Below, one piece after another: positions 24,701 through 39,700 of a stretch of DNA of 64,000 nucleotides. Position numbers and translations under genes: made by a program. Within the stretch, counting starts at the first letter, position 1. Each line of letters opens with the position of its first letter. The DNA is from Corticium candelabrum (lineage: Eukaryota > Porifera > Homoscleromorpha > Homosclerophorida > Plakinidae), in assembly GCF_963422355.1 (NCBI RefSeq), contig NC_085091.1, forward strand, positions 5,480,184 to 5,544,183, written 5' to 3'. Below the pieces are notes generated by a model that was not told the origin of the DNA, made no database searches, and saw only the letters and a program-made list of their open reading frames with translations.

Positions 24701-27700
24701 TTCTTGGTCAACTCTCCATGATCATTAGGAAGGTATCTCTACAAAACGGTTTGGAGTCAAATCAACAGTGTTAAGCAGGGAAGAAGAAAGGGAAGTGGTA
24801 CTTACTTGCATTAGCTTGCAAGAGCTTGGATTTGGTTTGACAAAAGCCACTGTTGACCATGTCGTCAAAGACTACCTGTTATCCAATGGCAGACTAAATC
24901 CTTTCAGACAAGGAATTCCTGGGTATGACTGGTGGCAAGGATTTTTACGACAATGGCCCATTGTGTCTGAAAGAAAACCTGAACACTTGTCTGTACACAG
25001 CACAAGCTGCCATCAAATCCAAATTGCAGCAGTGGTTTGAATTCCTGGCAGTAAAGCTAAGCAATCCACAGATTCCAGTTGAAGACAGACAGAGTCGACT
25101 GTGGAACTGTAATGAAGCAGGCTTTTTCACTGACCTGACTTCAAAACGTGTTCTTTCACAGCTGTATACCACACCCGTGGTGGCTCTGGAAAACAGATGT
25201 ACACCGTCCATGCTTGTGGTTCTGCAGCCGGCCATCTACTTCCATCATGCATCCTATAGCCAGTTAAAATTAATACAATTGTAGTTAAAGCTGATTTTTC
25301 AGAGACAAGTGGTAAATTGCCTTCCTTCATTCTATGCAAAAATATATGAGATAGGTGGTGTTCGAATTGTGTGAATGAGTCCTTTATGGTGTGAGCGAGT
25401 CAGGATGAATGGAAAGAGGCAACTTCTGTAGCTGGTTTGAGAAGCTTTTCATACCATCTGTGAGATATCTGATTGAGACAGGCCCAGTAGTTCTATTTAT
25501 GGATGGCCATGCTTCCCACCTTGGACTGAAAGTTATTCAAAAAGCTAGAAAGAACAACATTCACCTAATAGCAGTGCCAGCCCATACCACACACATCACT
25601 CAGACACTTGATGTTGGCTTGTTTGGACCCATGAAGTTGCAATGGCGTGCAATAAATGATGACTTATGAAGGAAACTTCATCAGCAGTAGTTGACAAAGC
25701 TATCTTCCCATCTCTTGTTCAATTATGGAATTTGATTGGTCTAAAGCCTTGATAGGTGGCTTTTCCAAAACTGGAATATTTCTGTTCTCCCCATACACCA
25801 TCCCAAATAAAAAGTTGTCGCCATCTGAAGTCTTTTCTGATGACAAAGACGACAACAGCCATCAAGTACATAATGACTCTTCACTGGACACTGAGGTAGA
25901 GATTACCTTTAAAGGAACAGTTACAATCACACCAACTACACCAATGGTAAGACTTACCTCAAGACACACTTCTCCAAGGTCTTACAAGGTGCACGTGACC
26001 AGAAAACATAGCCCAAGGGAGCTGTAGGAAGGAAGAAAGTAGGATTAACCCATTATGGAGAAGCCTCGACATCCGATGAAGAGTTCTTTCGTCTGCGAGA
26101 GCAAGCTGCAAAACAATCAAAAGCAGCAACAACCGTCACAGCATCAAAACTGAAGAAAACAAAAAAGTGCCAAATGCCACTCCAACACGTGTTGCTACGG
26201 ACTGTGAACAAGACGACAATTACTGCCAAGGTTGTCAACTCTCCTTTGAAGACGACAGTAACGAAGAACAGTCCACATGGATTGGTTGCAGTTTGTGTTG
26301 GAGATGGTATCATTTCAGGTGTGGGGGCCTCAGTGAATTGCCAAAAGAGACGGAGGATTGGTACTGTGAGCACTGTTTGTAGCCTAGATCAATGTTTAGC
26401 TGTCAACTACGCTGTAACTTGTTCTGAACTGCGTAACAAGTAGTTTCCATAGTCTAGTTTCACAGTTGAAATCTTCCTACTATTGTAAGCAATACACATT
26501 AACATAAGAAGTATGGCCTGCCAAGTGTTACAACTATTCGTAAAGTTGTAGTGCCAGAACAAAACTCTGTTCACGAAGTTGCCCCATTCACAAGATTAGC
26601 AGTGTCGACGAAAGTCCCAAATCACCTCAAGAACGATTAACATTTTAGAGATGGCTGCCCACGTGCTGATTGGCAGAAGGCTACTGCTCCACACGGTAGT
26701 AAAATCAAGCGACTACAACACTCACACTTAGCAACATACGGGCATGTTCTAAATTGTTCACGGAGTTGCCCCGGATTACCCTATATGAGAGAGTAATATT
26801 AACCTGGAGTAAGTTATTGCACACTTGCTATGCTATACGTGACACACTCCATCTAAATCGCACTTTAGATATGTCGCATGTGTCATGACAATTGTATAAT
26901 GCCATATTATCTCTAAGATAAACACAGGTCTTCGTACAGTTATGTTTCCCAAACGACATTACGGGACCTCATCCTAAGAACAAAAGCCACGGTCTGCAAT
27001 AAAACCACACATCCTATTACAAGTAGTCAAACATAGTGTATTGGGAGGTAATACATGACAGCTAAATTGTGTTGTTAAAGTAAGCACAGTTCAGTTAAAC
27101 GACAGAAACAGTCTCCAACAAATACACGTCTCTAGTAAAGACTCATCTATCAGGCCGTTTGAAAAATAACAAGGGCGTATTTATTATATATTATTTATTA
27201 TTTATGTTAGAGATAATACTGTAATTAGTAATTAGAATGGTAGTGAATGCTTGTTCTATTCTCACCTGCTGTAACTATATGGCATATCCAACTAATAGGA
27301 ATAACTGACTGATAAATATTGCTTGCTTTCATCAATTAGGTAAGGCAATAGTGACTGATACAGTCACCTAGAACTATATATCAATCAATTGCTAGGCACA
27401 CGTCAATGTTGCTTTGAAAGTTTCTTATAATAATTGCAGATTGATCTCACTTGATGTCAAGTGTTCAATTGTGTAGGTTGATATTCTAGACACGAGTTAG
27501 GACGAGTGTAGTGTTGCATGAGCATAAGACTGGCCAGTGTGGCTTTAGTGATAGAAACATGAAAATTCTGTATGGATCTTTACATTAGCCTCATCCCCAG
27601 GTGTTCGCCTTGCTCTTCCTTGCAGAGGTAGCGTGTAGCATTACTTGTTTGATGTCACAGTGTTGCTCGTTTTTTGCACTTTGACAAGTGCGTCTGTGAT

Positions 27701-28832
27701 GTCTGCCTTGTCATGTGATGCACGAGCACTGCAGGAAGCAGCGACGCGAACAACTGAGGACGAGGCTAGTCTTACATAAACTTGAACTTGCTCAATTCAA
27801 TTGATTGCTTTATTGCAAAATTGTAAATTGTTGCAAACTATTTTTTATGTCAATTTGACAAGCTAATGACTGTATGCTGTTGAACAAATGTGGCCATATT
27901 GTTAGGTATATTATAATGGGAGTTTGTAAACTGTATTCTGTACTGGTAATGCCTGCACAAATTGATTATAGTTGTTATTCTTTATCTGTATTTATAGTAA
28001 AGATAATTACTAACTGAAGTAAATGTTGATACTTTTTTGTTGTGATCTCTGTACCTATACTAATTACCGTACTATTTAGTGTTTTTGTTCAAGTGTGGAC
28101 AGTCTGCAACTGACTGCAGTGAGTGTTTGGCTGTTGATAGTCAAGAAAGAAAGTGTGGATGGTGCAAAAATAATGCCACTTGCACTGTTGAACTTGGGTG
28201 TATTGGTCGCTGGATTGGAAAAGTTGGTGATCAAGACTGTCCAGCATCATTCATCTCTACTATTTCACCAAAAAGTGGACCACTAGAAGGAGGAACAAAA
28301 TTTATAATTCAAGGTTCAAATCTTGGGCTCAAATTTCAAGATGTCTCGATTGTTACTGTTAATGGCCAAGAATGTGACTTGAAGGAGGAATTTTATGTAC
28401 CTGGAAAAACGTCAGTTGTTGGAAAAGCTGTTTTCTGCATATTGTTATGATTTCTGATGCTATGTGATAGGGTAGGCTGTTATACGAAGCCGTCTCCAGT
28501 GGGCGCTGGTCCCGTAATCATAAGAATCAACAGACTTTGGGTCCAGTCTACTGAATTTTTTGAATATCGTGTAAGTCATTTCCTTTGTTATATTTAACTG
28601 ATTACATCAAACAGCAATTTTGTAATTGTGGTGTCGCAGGTTTTGTGTTAATGTTGTGTGTGCTTTAGATGTTGGAAGTGACAGACTACTTCCCTAAAGT
28701 GGGTCCTTCTGCTGGAGGTACTGAGGTTAGGATAACAGGCAATAATCTGGACATAGGTGATAATGTGACAGTGATTCTTGCCCATCAGAAATGTGACATT
28801 TTTACAAGCAGGTACAGATATTGTGAATATCA

Positions 28833-28892
<60 letters not shown>

Positions 28893-28902
28893 TGAGTGAG
28901 AG

Positions 28903-28942
<40 letters not shown>

Positions 28943-31900
28943 TGCGTAATTGCAGATTTGCATGTGTCACAGTGTACATGTGTTGTTTTCGTGATATTGT
29001 TAATATTCTTTTATTACTTTTGTGTCGTCACCACCCTCTGGGTAGGGTAAGTGGGGTCTTTACTCTCAACTGGGTGCCCACCAACCCGGGTGATAAGTTC
29101 TAGAGAGATTTGTGTTTCTGTGTAATCTATATGTAGCTAGTAACTGGCTTATCGATCATCGATTGCGTGCGCTATGAAGATTTTGCCATTTCCGAACAGC
29201 ATGCGCAGAATATAGCAATGACAAAATGAAAGTATGGATTGTCATTGCCAACGATCCCACTCCAGAGCACAGAAACTTCTCATCGACGGAAACAAGTCTA
29301 CTCTCACAGACATAGCCAAAGAGACAGTGAGAAAGAACCAACAGACTCGTTCCATATTTTGCTGTGGTCACCCGGGATTGAACCCAAGCCATTATGTGTC
29401 ATTATGTATGCCCCTCCATAATGGTCAAGAAATACAACTACAGAGGCGAGATAGGCGTCTGCTTTGGCATTCTATGATCTTGGTTTACACTCAATCTCAA
29501 AGTTGTACTCCTTTAAAGCTAAAGCCCAATGATAGAACATTCATTCTCTTTCTTGGCAACCATTATAGGGGAGCACGTCAGTATAGAACTTGAATGACTG
29601 TCCAGTAAGTAATGTCGTAACTGTTTTGTACCAAATACTATTACCAAGCACTCTTTTTGATCACACTGTAATGTTTCTCTACTTTGGTCAAACTCCAACT
29701 TGCTTAAGCCACCATTTGATTATCTTGTTCTAGCACGCACCCCAATCCAGATTCACTACCATCTGTGTGCAACACAAATTGGCCGGCATTCGCATGAAAC
29801 TGCGGGTACATCAAGACAGGTGGAGTACTCAGAGCTTCCTTTAGCTGTTTAAATGCTTCCTGACATTCTGCAGACCATGTGAATGGTACTCCTTTGTGTC
29901 TGAGCTGCTGTGGTTATCCTGCAATGTTAGCAAACTGATGAATGTATCTCCCGTATGGGATGCAATTTCTAGAAACCGACGTATGTTGGCTACATCATTG
30001 GCAATGATCCAATTCCTCACAACCTCTGGTTTATCCTTATTTGAAAGTGTTCCCTTGACAGAAAATACAAGTCCAAGATGTTTCACTTGATGTTTACCAA
30101 TGCAACATCTGGTCATTGTAATGTAAGACCAGCCTTCCATAAATGACAAAAAACTTCTTGCAAATGCTTCACATTCAGCTCAACGTTTGCCGAATAAATG
30201 AGAAGGTCATCCATGTAAACAGTAACAAAGGGAATATCACGAAAGAGTTTGTCCATCAGTCACTGAAATAAACTAGAAGCACTTGTCAGTCCAAACAGCC
30301 ATTTTTGAGTTGAAAGAGGTCTAAGCCATGTCCAGGGCAATACGTAGTTTTGTTTTAATCTTACTCATGGACTGGTATTTGCCAATATCCATTTTGCAGA
30401 TCAAGAGTAGTAAATACTGTGGATCTAGCCAAATGATCTTGTATTTTATCTACAAGTCGCAGAGGATAGGCATTTTTAGAAGTTGTTTGTTAAGTTCTCA
30501 ATAATCAACACACAATCTGAGTTCATTTGATTTCTTTTTACAAATACTGCTGGTGCCATCCATCCATGAACTACAGCTTTCTTCTATAATGCCTTGTGCT
30601 AACATATCTTTGATTTGAATTTCAACCTCATTGCAATAATGAGCAGTTATCGGTCAAGGTGGAACTCGTCTTGAGGATCCAGATGTAGGAAGGTAGTGAC
30701 ATGCTAGAGACGTCAGTCCAGGCGCTGTTCTGAAAAGGTCTTGGTTGCCTTGGATGATCAGAGATAATTTTTTTGTTTGAAGGGTGTTGCTAGCTCAGAG
30801 TGGCAGTTATCAACAAAGTATGGCATTGCTCACTCATCAACTACATCCGATTCACAATCATCACTAGTCACTAATGCAGACACACAATTTTTGTTATTTT
30901 GGTGAGGATGAAGCAAGAGTGTTTGGTACCCCTCACGTCCTTGCCTCTAAGGAAATACAGACCGCTGCTCGACAGTTGTGACTTCCTACCTTGAGAGGTG
31001 TTGTTGTGAAGTTGAGTTAAACCATTCCCCTGCAAAAAGTCAACACCAAGAATCATCGCAACAATGAACTTATCAAGAACCACATAGTCATGGCTTATGC
31101 TCTCTTTGTCCAGCTGCACCACAACAGAAACATAGTCAAGAATAGAAATCTTATCTCCAGAAGTTGTCAAAAATCACCGTTGTAAAATAGGCTGTATCTT
31201 CACAAATTTTGATACCTTCAAAAGCAAATCTTTTTGACACAGAGAAACAGAAGATCCCGAATCTAACATCATAGTTGTAGCAACACCTCCTCCATATCCC
31301 GTATAGTTGCGACTTCAGAATCTACAACAGCCACAACAATGCACTCAGGGCCTACCATTTCTCTAGGGAGCAACTGCCAGCCATTGCAGAAGCTTCTCGA
31401 CCATTTCCTTGACGACAATGCCTACTGTAGCTTAATGACCTATTTGATCGCAAGAATAGCATCGCTGACTGTGCCTACTCAGACACCATTCTGGACATTT
31501 GTTTTGTGTGTGACCAATTTTATTGCAGTTAAAGCATCTAACTCTCGAAGACTGAACTTGTTTGCGGTCTACTGCATTCAGGAGTGCAACCTGTTCCGAT
31601 AATGTGTCAACATGTTTTTGTAGCTGTTGCAAATCATTTGTACCAACCTTCTTATCACAGACAGCCGCAGTCTTTCAACATTGCTCCTCAGTTGTCATCA
31701 GTAGTCTTGCTCGATCCACGACGGAATTTAATTCTTGAATTTCCCCGGCTGCTTGAAGTTGCCGGCTTATCAATATGTTAATCTGGCAACAAAGTGGTGC
31801 AACAACAACGTCTCTCTAACAGTTTCATCTATGTTAGGCATAGCTTGATCCAACAGATTCCTTAACTGATATATGTACAGTGTTCTGGCTGTAGCACGAG

Positions 31901-34900
31901 TCACTGAAACCTATCCAGAGATACAAACCCTACAGGGTTTAACCTAGTAAGGAGGTGCTGTTTTGTTGCATCATAATTTACTTGAACATCTTCTGACAAT
32001 TCCACCCATGTTGCAAGAGCCTCAAATTCAGATAACATAGGTAACTTGAGTGACATTGTTTCCTTGCTCCACTTGTTGGCCTTACTGCATATTTCGAACC
32101 TTAGAATTAATTCACGTACGTCTTTTGCAGAAAACATTAGAGGAACACTAATGTGACGCTGTGTCATGGTACGCTCATGTACATAACCACCCTCTGCTAC
32201 TAGTGTAATAGGCACCGCTGGTAAACTCATTGTGTGTATTACAAATAAGAACACAAAATAATGACTCAATAGTTTTCAATTGACTGAACCATCCGGGCAG
32301 TCACATTTACCGGTCTAGTCGTGCAGGTGTCAATTACTACGCAGTATATTACATGCACAACTACTGCTTTTTACGGTGCACCCGATTCCACATATAGATG
32401 ATCTTTTGGTTAGATTGGGGAACGTATGGACATTTATGACCATGGATTTGAAATTTGGATAGCATCAAATGCCGCATAGGAATGAAGACAGAGAAATGAG
32501 AGTTTTTATAGTTTCTTGTGGCATTTCCAGAGGAAACGAGTATGTCTGAGTGATCTTTCTAGTGCAGCCTCTTGTCTTCAAAGAATGATCTCAGTTATAT
32601 TATGAGATTGTCATTTCAAAGAAGTTCTTTGTTATCTTTATAATATAATTGTGTTGGTACGAGTATTGAGTGAACACGAGTTGATTACGCAAGGTGCTGG
32701 AAAAACTCAGAGTGACCGGATTAGTTTGTCAACTAGCAAGTGTGTTTTTGAAGCACGGTGGTATCTGGTCTATGTAAATGGGGGTCGAGTCAGGATAACA
32801 GAAGATCGAGTACAGCAATTGAGAAGTCTGAAACGACTCGAAACTATATTTGAGGATTGAAGCAGAGTGTAGCAAGTACAGTGGCATTAAATATTCCTGA
32901 CTTTAGTAAGAATTTTGTGTTGGTCACAGATGCAAGCAATCGAGGAGTAGGTGTGATGTTAGCAAATTGGGAACAAGCAGGAGGACATTTGAAGGCCATC
33001 GCATTTTACCATCATGCATTGACACAGGCAGAGAGAAGGTATGGGACACCTGAAAAGGATTACTTTAAGGTGTTCCTTCTATTCTATTAAGAAATTCGGA
33101 GTGTGTTTATGAAAACTCTTTGACCTTATTACATATCACAATGCCTTCCAGTGGTTTGTATTCACTGAAAATGGCGAATGAAAAGGCAAGCAGAGGCATC
33201 TGGCTAGAATTTTTTCAGCAGTATGAGGTCAATCCTATGCACAAGGCAGCGAAGAGTACTAGTGATGCAATGGCAATTGTGGATTTTGTGTCACGAGTTG
33301 GAGCGGATGGTCACTTTGTGGCACCTCTGCAAGCACAAGTAAAGGATATGTGTTTAGGGCATGAATCAGCGGCATTATTTGATTAGGAACTAATTCGACA
33401 AAGGTCAAAGAAGATAGATATGGTGAGAAGTCTTTTGGAGAAAGGACAGAATCAGAGAGAAAATTTTGAAGGGGTCATTACAGAAGGCATATTGAAACAT
33501 GTAATCAGACATAACTGACAAGGGTAGGAATGATTGGTGTCTTTCGATATGGGAACTATAAAGAAGGCTCGTCATCAAAGAATCCGTTGTCTACAAAAGA
33601 GGAATGGTTTGTAGTATTGCCAAGTGTCTTACGTCAGAGGTTTCGTTGTGTTATTTGTGACGAATTTTTTTCGCGCTCTTACAATACTCTCCTAACCTTT
33701 GGATTGGATGTCAATGTGTTGATCCTTCTTTTATAGGAGATAATTGAGAAGCAATATCCCTGAGGACTTTGTTGTGAGCTATTTGTTCTAATTGGCGGCT
33801 GCGAGATCTAAAGCCTCACCAATCGTTTTCTGAATGGCTTCAAATGCCTTGTCGATCACTTTTTGTGTCAACTCCATTTCCTTGCTAATAGCCAAGTCTT
33901 TACCCGTAACCATTAGATCTTTTCCTACAGTCAAAGCTTTTTCGGTTCCTAATTTGACTAAATCTTTGCCTTTGTCCAGGATCATCTTGGATCCGTTGTT
34001 ACGATATTTTTAGCAGCATCCCACAGATTTCCCAATGTGGATCCTCTGATGATTTTCTTATGATACAATTGATTGCGCCTGTACAACGTCGTATATTATA
34101 GGTTACATAGTTTTTATGTGCAGTAGGAGGCCCTGCTCTCTCTATTGTCATCGATGAGTCTTCCATTCTGATTGGTGACATGAATGGTGAACATGGGGAT
34201 TGACTCTGTGTTTTCATGCGAATTTAAGTTACTTGATTCGGTCTGATAGAGAGTAGTGATCCGGCAGTTTGTCGGGAGTGAAGCTATAGATTGCATGCTG
34301 GTGCTACCGTTAAAGTAGCTAAAGGATATAAGAGAGCATTATATCAACACCGAGTGCATATTGGTGATGTTGACTTGTCTTTGGCTATCGTGCGCTCCAT
34401 CCTCTTCCAAGATCCCTCTATCAAATCCCAATATACCTCTCAATACTTTCTTGACTGTGAAATCGATTTTGTAGTCATCAGCGAGGATTATTAGCGATTT
34501 TAAAATATTGTAATTAGTTTGTATGGTAATAGCATCTTCATTGTCATCGTTCATTCTTAGTAACCGTGTGATTTCTAAGTTCAAGTAGGTGATGTTGTAA
34601 CCCAAGATGGTACCTGAACTCTGACTCACTTTGCACCGGTGTAGTATCTGAGCTAATTGTTGTCCGTCGTGATATTATACCACGAATACCACTTGTCAGT
34701 GGATATCATCTCAATTTATTATCAACATCCTTGTCGAAACTAAGATATATTTTTCCGTGTTGTTGGGAATGCAGCTGACGTTGCTTTGCACCTTAGACTG
34801 TCGTATCCGCGAAGATTGTGAAAGACCACGGGAATGGCTGTAGGCAATCGCATCTGGAGATTGAAGCATTGTGTGCTGCACCATGACATCATCCCATACT

Positions 34901-36725
34901 GTGGCAATAGTCTTGATTGCAATCCCAATAGTTCTTCATAATGAGAGACTTGTCGCAGATGTAGCAGATGTTCATGTCATCACCATTGGGTTGCGTTTTG
35001 CCTTAGGTCTAGTGATGGTGTGAGACTGGAAGCAGCATTTCTTGTATGCAGGTTCTTTGTGTTTGCCCGTGTTTGGGTTGAAACCATCAATGTCATCTGT
35101 ATAGGTGACTATGACTAGAGGTGTATCACAGATGTGGCAGTGTGTTCCATTCTTGTGATCTATCCAATCTTGTGTCGTCATCTCAATAGGAAGAGTTGAG
35201 TAGCATTGGCTCCTGGTAAACGACGGGCTGTTGAGTTTGTCTGTCGCCGCCTACGACGATGTAAGAGAAACCACAAGGTTCGTGATGAGCTGGTTTCTCG
35301 GTGTTACTTTGTGGGATCACATGTGGGTCCTTCGATCTTGTTGATGAGAGATTCAAAGTCTACAAAGATGATGTAAGAGACTTTGAGTTGGTTTTGGTAA
35401 TTCTGGAAAGTCAATTTGTTCTTGCCTCTTTCAGGCATCTGTACTCGGATGGCGCAATGTCCAATGCCTCGACAGTCAGGTTTGTGTTGCTCGAGAAGGT
35501 CTTGTCGCGTGTATCCGTGTAAACAGCGATTGCAGAAGAACATATGATGTGTATCTTTGCTTTTGATCGTCGAGTAGAGGTTTGAGATTTTTGATCCAAG
35601 TGTAGTGTTGTTTGAGTTCTTTGTCGATAAGACGGTTGATCCTGATGGGTGACTCAAACTTTGATAACCTTTGTCCCACCTGAATACTTTTACGGTAAGT
35701 TTGGGATTTGCTTCTGCACCAGATCGATCTGTTGATGGGAGTTTTTTAATAATACCATTGCAACACAGTCCATTGTGTTTTGGGTATTTGCTACTTTGAT
35801 CAGTAGGGTCGAGTGCCAAACGTAGAGCCCGTTGTAAACAGCTTTTGTCTTTGTTTTTAACGTTGACGACGCTTTTTTTGCTTGCACTTCTTTTGGGAGG
35901 GAGAAATAGGAACCACCGTGTATCTGTTGGTATTGCGCAATGTGGAGTTGAACCATGTGGATCCACTGTCCATTTGTTCCTTCCTTGGTGAACCGTTGTA
36001 TTTTTTCCAGCATTTGTTGCAATTCTCTGTCCAGCGATTCTGAGATCTCGTCTTCTGTAAGAAGAAGTTTCATTTCACTTCTGAGTGTGGGTTCATTCCA
36101 TTTGTCGAAGCCTTCAGTTGTCTGTTTGTAAAGAAGATTTTCCAGAAGCAGTTGGAATTTCACACCGTTCAGAGTTCGGATTTCTTCAACAAGCTTGCGG
36201 TGAATTTGTAAACGTGCATTTGCCAGAAAGGTTTGTGGATCATTTTGATCCTCTGGCACATTCATCTGCCAGTCTCGGAGGAAATTACCTACAGCGTCAG
36301 GCATCTGCTTCCACTGCAGTGCAGGTGGGGTGGTTTTCACACGCCAAGTAAGTCTCTCACCTTGATTAGGGTTGGATTTCACACATGGAGCTTGAGTGGG
36401 CTTTACACGTGGAGCAAGGATGGGTTTCACACGTAGAGTCGGGATGGGTTTCACAGAGTGGGCTTCACACGTGAAGTGGGGATGGGTTTCACACGTGGAA
36501 CTGAAGTTGGCTTCACACGTGGAGTGGTTGCAACCACTGGTAGAGCTGTCTTCTTTGTGGAGGGGATATAGCATTCATATAGGTTTTCAAGGATATATGT
36601 CCTTGATAAAACAAACTTTTCAGTTTTGAAATAACACGATCCATTATGGTGCTATATTATAGAATATCTATTTCTCTAATAGGGCGCAATTTCTTGGCAC
36701 TTCAAGAGACTGCCACACAAACGAA

Positions 36726-36790
<65 letters not shown>

Positions 36791-39700
36791 ATATTATTTA
36801 TCTAACAAGTTACAATTTGCTGACAGACAATATCACACAAACGTGCTTAGAGGGCACACTTTTATCACCATGAACGCTATCTGCGCGCTATTACCATGGA
36901 CGCTATCTTTGACGTGCACTGCTTTTGTAGTTGACTGGTGCAGGTGATGAGAACGTAGGATTTTTCCTAAATTCCCCAGATTTCTTGGGAATTCTCCATG
37001 ACTGGTTTTGACAATACTTCCTGTATATTTTCGGTTAACTTCTGTTTAATTCCGGCAAAAAAGCTTTGACTTTCTGTTCATTTCCGGTTTACCATTATAT
37101 TTTTGCTGTGATTTCCGGTGTATTTCTTGTGTACTTTCGGTGTATATCCTGTTATAGCATATGTGCTCCTTATTAGACAAATGACTTCCATAGGTACATA
37201 CTGTTATAGCAGATGTGCGCCATATTAGACAAATGACTTTCATGGATATAGACTGTACCAGTGTGTATATACTATGGATCGCATGTGTCTAATAGAACAT
37301 TCAACATGAGCTTCCACGTCTTGGCGCTGAATGGGGGTGCGTGCCTTGGACAAGGGATGATATTAGGGTGACAAGATATATACATACTTTAGACTCATGG
37401 ATGGGAGAGAGGGGTGGATCAATAAAATGGATGGAAAAGGCTGGAGCACTCGAACAAATATGAAAACGTTGGACCAAAACCGGAAGTGGTCCAGATCCAA
37501 TAGTCTATATAGTACCAGAAGGCTCATACAAAAGTGCATGGTATCCAGTAATAGAGAGGAAGGCGTGCATTATTGGTTTCAGCAACTGGACAGCTAATCC
37601 AAGGATCTATGAACGACTAATTGGAAGCAGCAACTGAGGCAGCCCTATTGTGGTCAGGACAGGATGACGTTCTGTCAAGTACAAGTGTAGAGGATCAAGA
37701 TTCAGATGAAAGCAAAGCAATGGCGACAGAGGATTTTGGGAAGGAATCATAGCTAACTATTGATGAGTGTCAAGGAGGATTCGGATACGTCCTAGATATT
37801 AGAGCTCTGATCCTCAACAGAAACGATATGAGAAAGTAGAGTATGAAACACATACATCATGATTGATACGTTGTTTGTGTAGTCAGGACACTGTTGGTTA
37901 TAGAGTAGAACACTGATTTTAGAATTGAGTATGATGAAGGATGCATGCGTAGGGTTACCTATATAAGTGTACATTTACAAATAGAGTTCTTTCTTGTGTT
38001 CGGCATGGGATATATCACAGCACCAGCCTACGCGATTCTTGCAGCAGGTCACACTGCATCAACACTGTCACAAGAAGGTGAACCAGATTTATTTGCTTTA
38101 CCAAACACAACGCCTTCCGTTTCTCCATGCTCTGGATCACATTTCTCTCTTCCAACATTAGGAGCTGACCTTAATTAATTTGCCCTTAGTACAGTGTTCT
38201 TGTTCACACTACTTCTATGATCATACCAAGTGACAGAACTGAACTTTAACTTGACCCATTTCATTGTCAGCGGCGCCTGAAGCATCTAGATACGTCTATC
38301 ATGTAAGTTCTGCCATGCTAGTACTTGCATGGCTTCGGACAGCAAGACCAAAGCAATACGTTGCACAACACAGAGAGCGTTCAGTCCGCAGCCCAAAGCC
38401 GCAAAGTGTACTGAGCGTGCGTAAATCAGTAAAGTATTCCTGTAAACTACTTTAGATTGGAGCAAGCGGAGACATGTTCTAGGAGTGAATTCTATGAAAA
38501 TGTTTGACTGAATATCTGAGATGGTGGTGCATATCAACGTAAGTCATGAATATGCAACCAATAGGTCTTAGTAGGAATGTAGGGATACGACTACAAGTTT
38601 ATAATTTTATCATGTTTTAGATTTATGTGTAAGTAGCGCTTCTGTAACATTGTTTTTTGTTTCTTTAAGGAAAATTGATGAAATAATTTGTGTCACTGCG
38701 AATTATGACATGTCATCTAATGCTTCTCAGTCTCTTGATGGTCTTGTTTTGAGGATTGATAATGCAACAAATAGCTATCTAATAGCTCAGAATTTTACGT
38801 ACACTCCAAATCCTACAATACAGAGCATTTATCCTGGCAAAGGATTGAAACACGGAGGTGTTGCTCTTGAAGTCATCGGAACATGGTTGAATTCTGTGCA
38901 GAATCCAAAAATTCTTTTTCAAAATGATGAATGGTCAGCAAGTGGTGACTGCAAGAATTCTAAAATTAACCAAAGTGTTATGACATGTCAACAACCTTCT
39001 GTTCTGCAATCAGTTGCACAAGGTGGTCATGTTTTATTAAATGTGACATTTGTCATGGATGGTGTGCCTCAGTCATCTCTACAACTTCCCGATCCATTTT
39101 TCATCAAGCCAGATCCTGTGTTTCGTTTTTTGGATGATGATTTAACTATTGGTACAAACAATTACATTCTGCTGAAAGGCAAGAATTTGAATGTTTTGGA
39201 GCAACAATTTTATACTATTTATCTTGGAAGAAGTAAAGTTTGCAACATCATCATCTTTACTGAAGATGTGAGTTTTTTTGTTTTGTATTTATTTTTGTCG
39301 TGTTTTGGTTGCATAGTTGTGTTTGTTTGGGATTTATTTTCTGTTGCTTCGTATGCTACTGAAATTTGTATTGCAATGTGTGTAGGTCATGCTTTATTTG
39401 ATTATACATACTGTTTAAGGTTTTAATTAGAGCAATAATGCGTTAATTGTTAGTACTCTAGTATATTTGTGCTTCTACACTGAATTATCTATTTATCAAT
39501 TGTGTTACCAACATATAGTATTACGTATATAGTGTTTAGATCAGTATGTAGGGCTTGATGAGTTGTTTTGGCAGTGCGTCTTTGCCATACAGATGAGTTA
39601 TGCGTACTGGAACACTTATGTAAATATATTAAGTTTGCTACTAATTTAATATCAAGTCATTAATAATTTTGTAGTACAGTAGCTGGTTTATAGCTGTTTG

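Larger units (their letters stand above)
23463..26781 (+). mobile_element. 3.3-kb pogo/Tigger-type DNA transposon, decayed
   Basis: The left end GGGTAATCTGGGGTAACTCC (GTGA) and the reverse complement of the right end GGGTAATCCGGGGCAACTCC (GTGA) match at 22 of 24 positions. Both ends abut TA (23,461-23,462; 26,782-26,783), the expected target duplication for the Tc1/mariner-pogo superfamily. A related subterminal piece lies at about 26,568-26,592. The element contains a transposase pseudogene and a tandem array. Confidence 0.9.

Noticed and set aside
35304-36629. Plus-strand frames opposite the Polinton remnant
   Set aside because: Shadows of the minus-strand frames, which carry the recognisable polymerase motifs.
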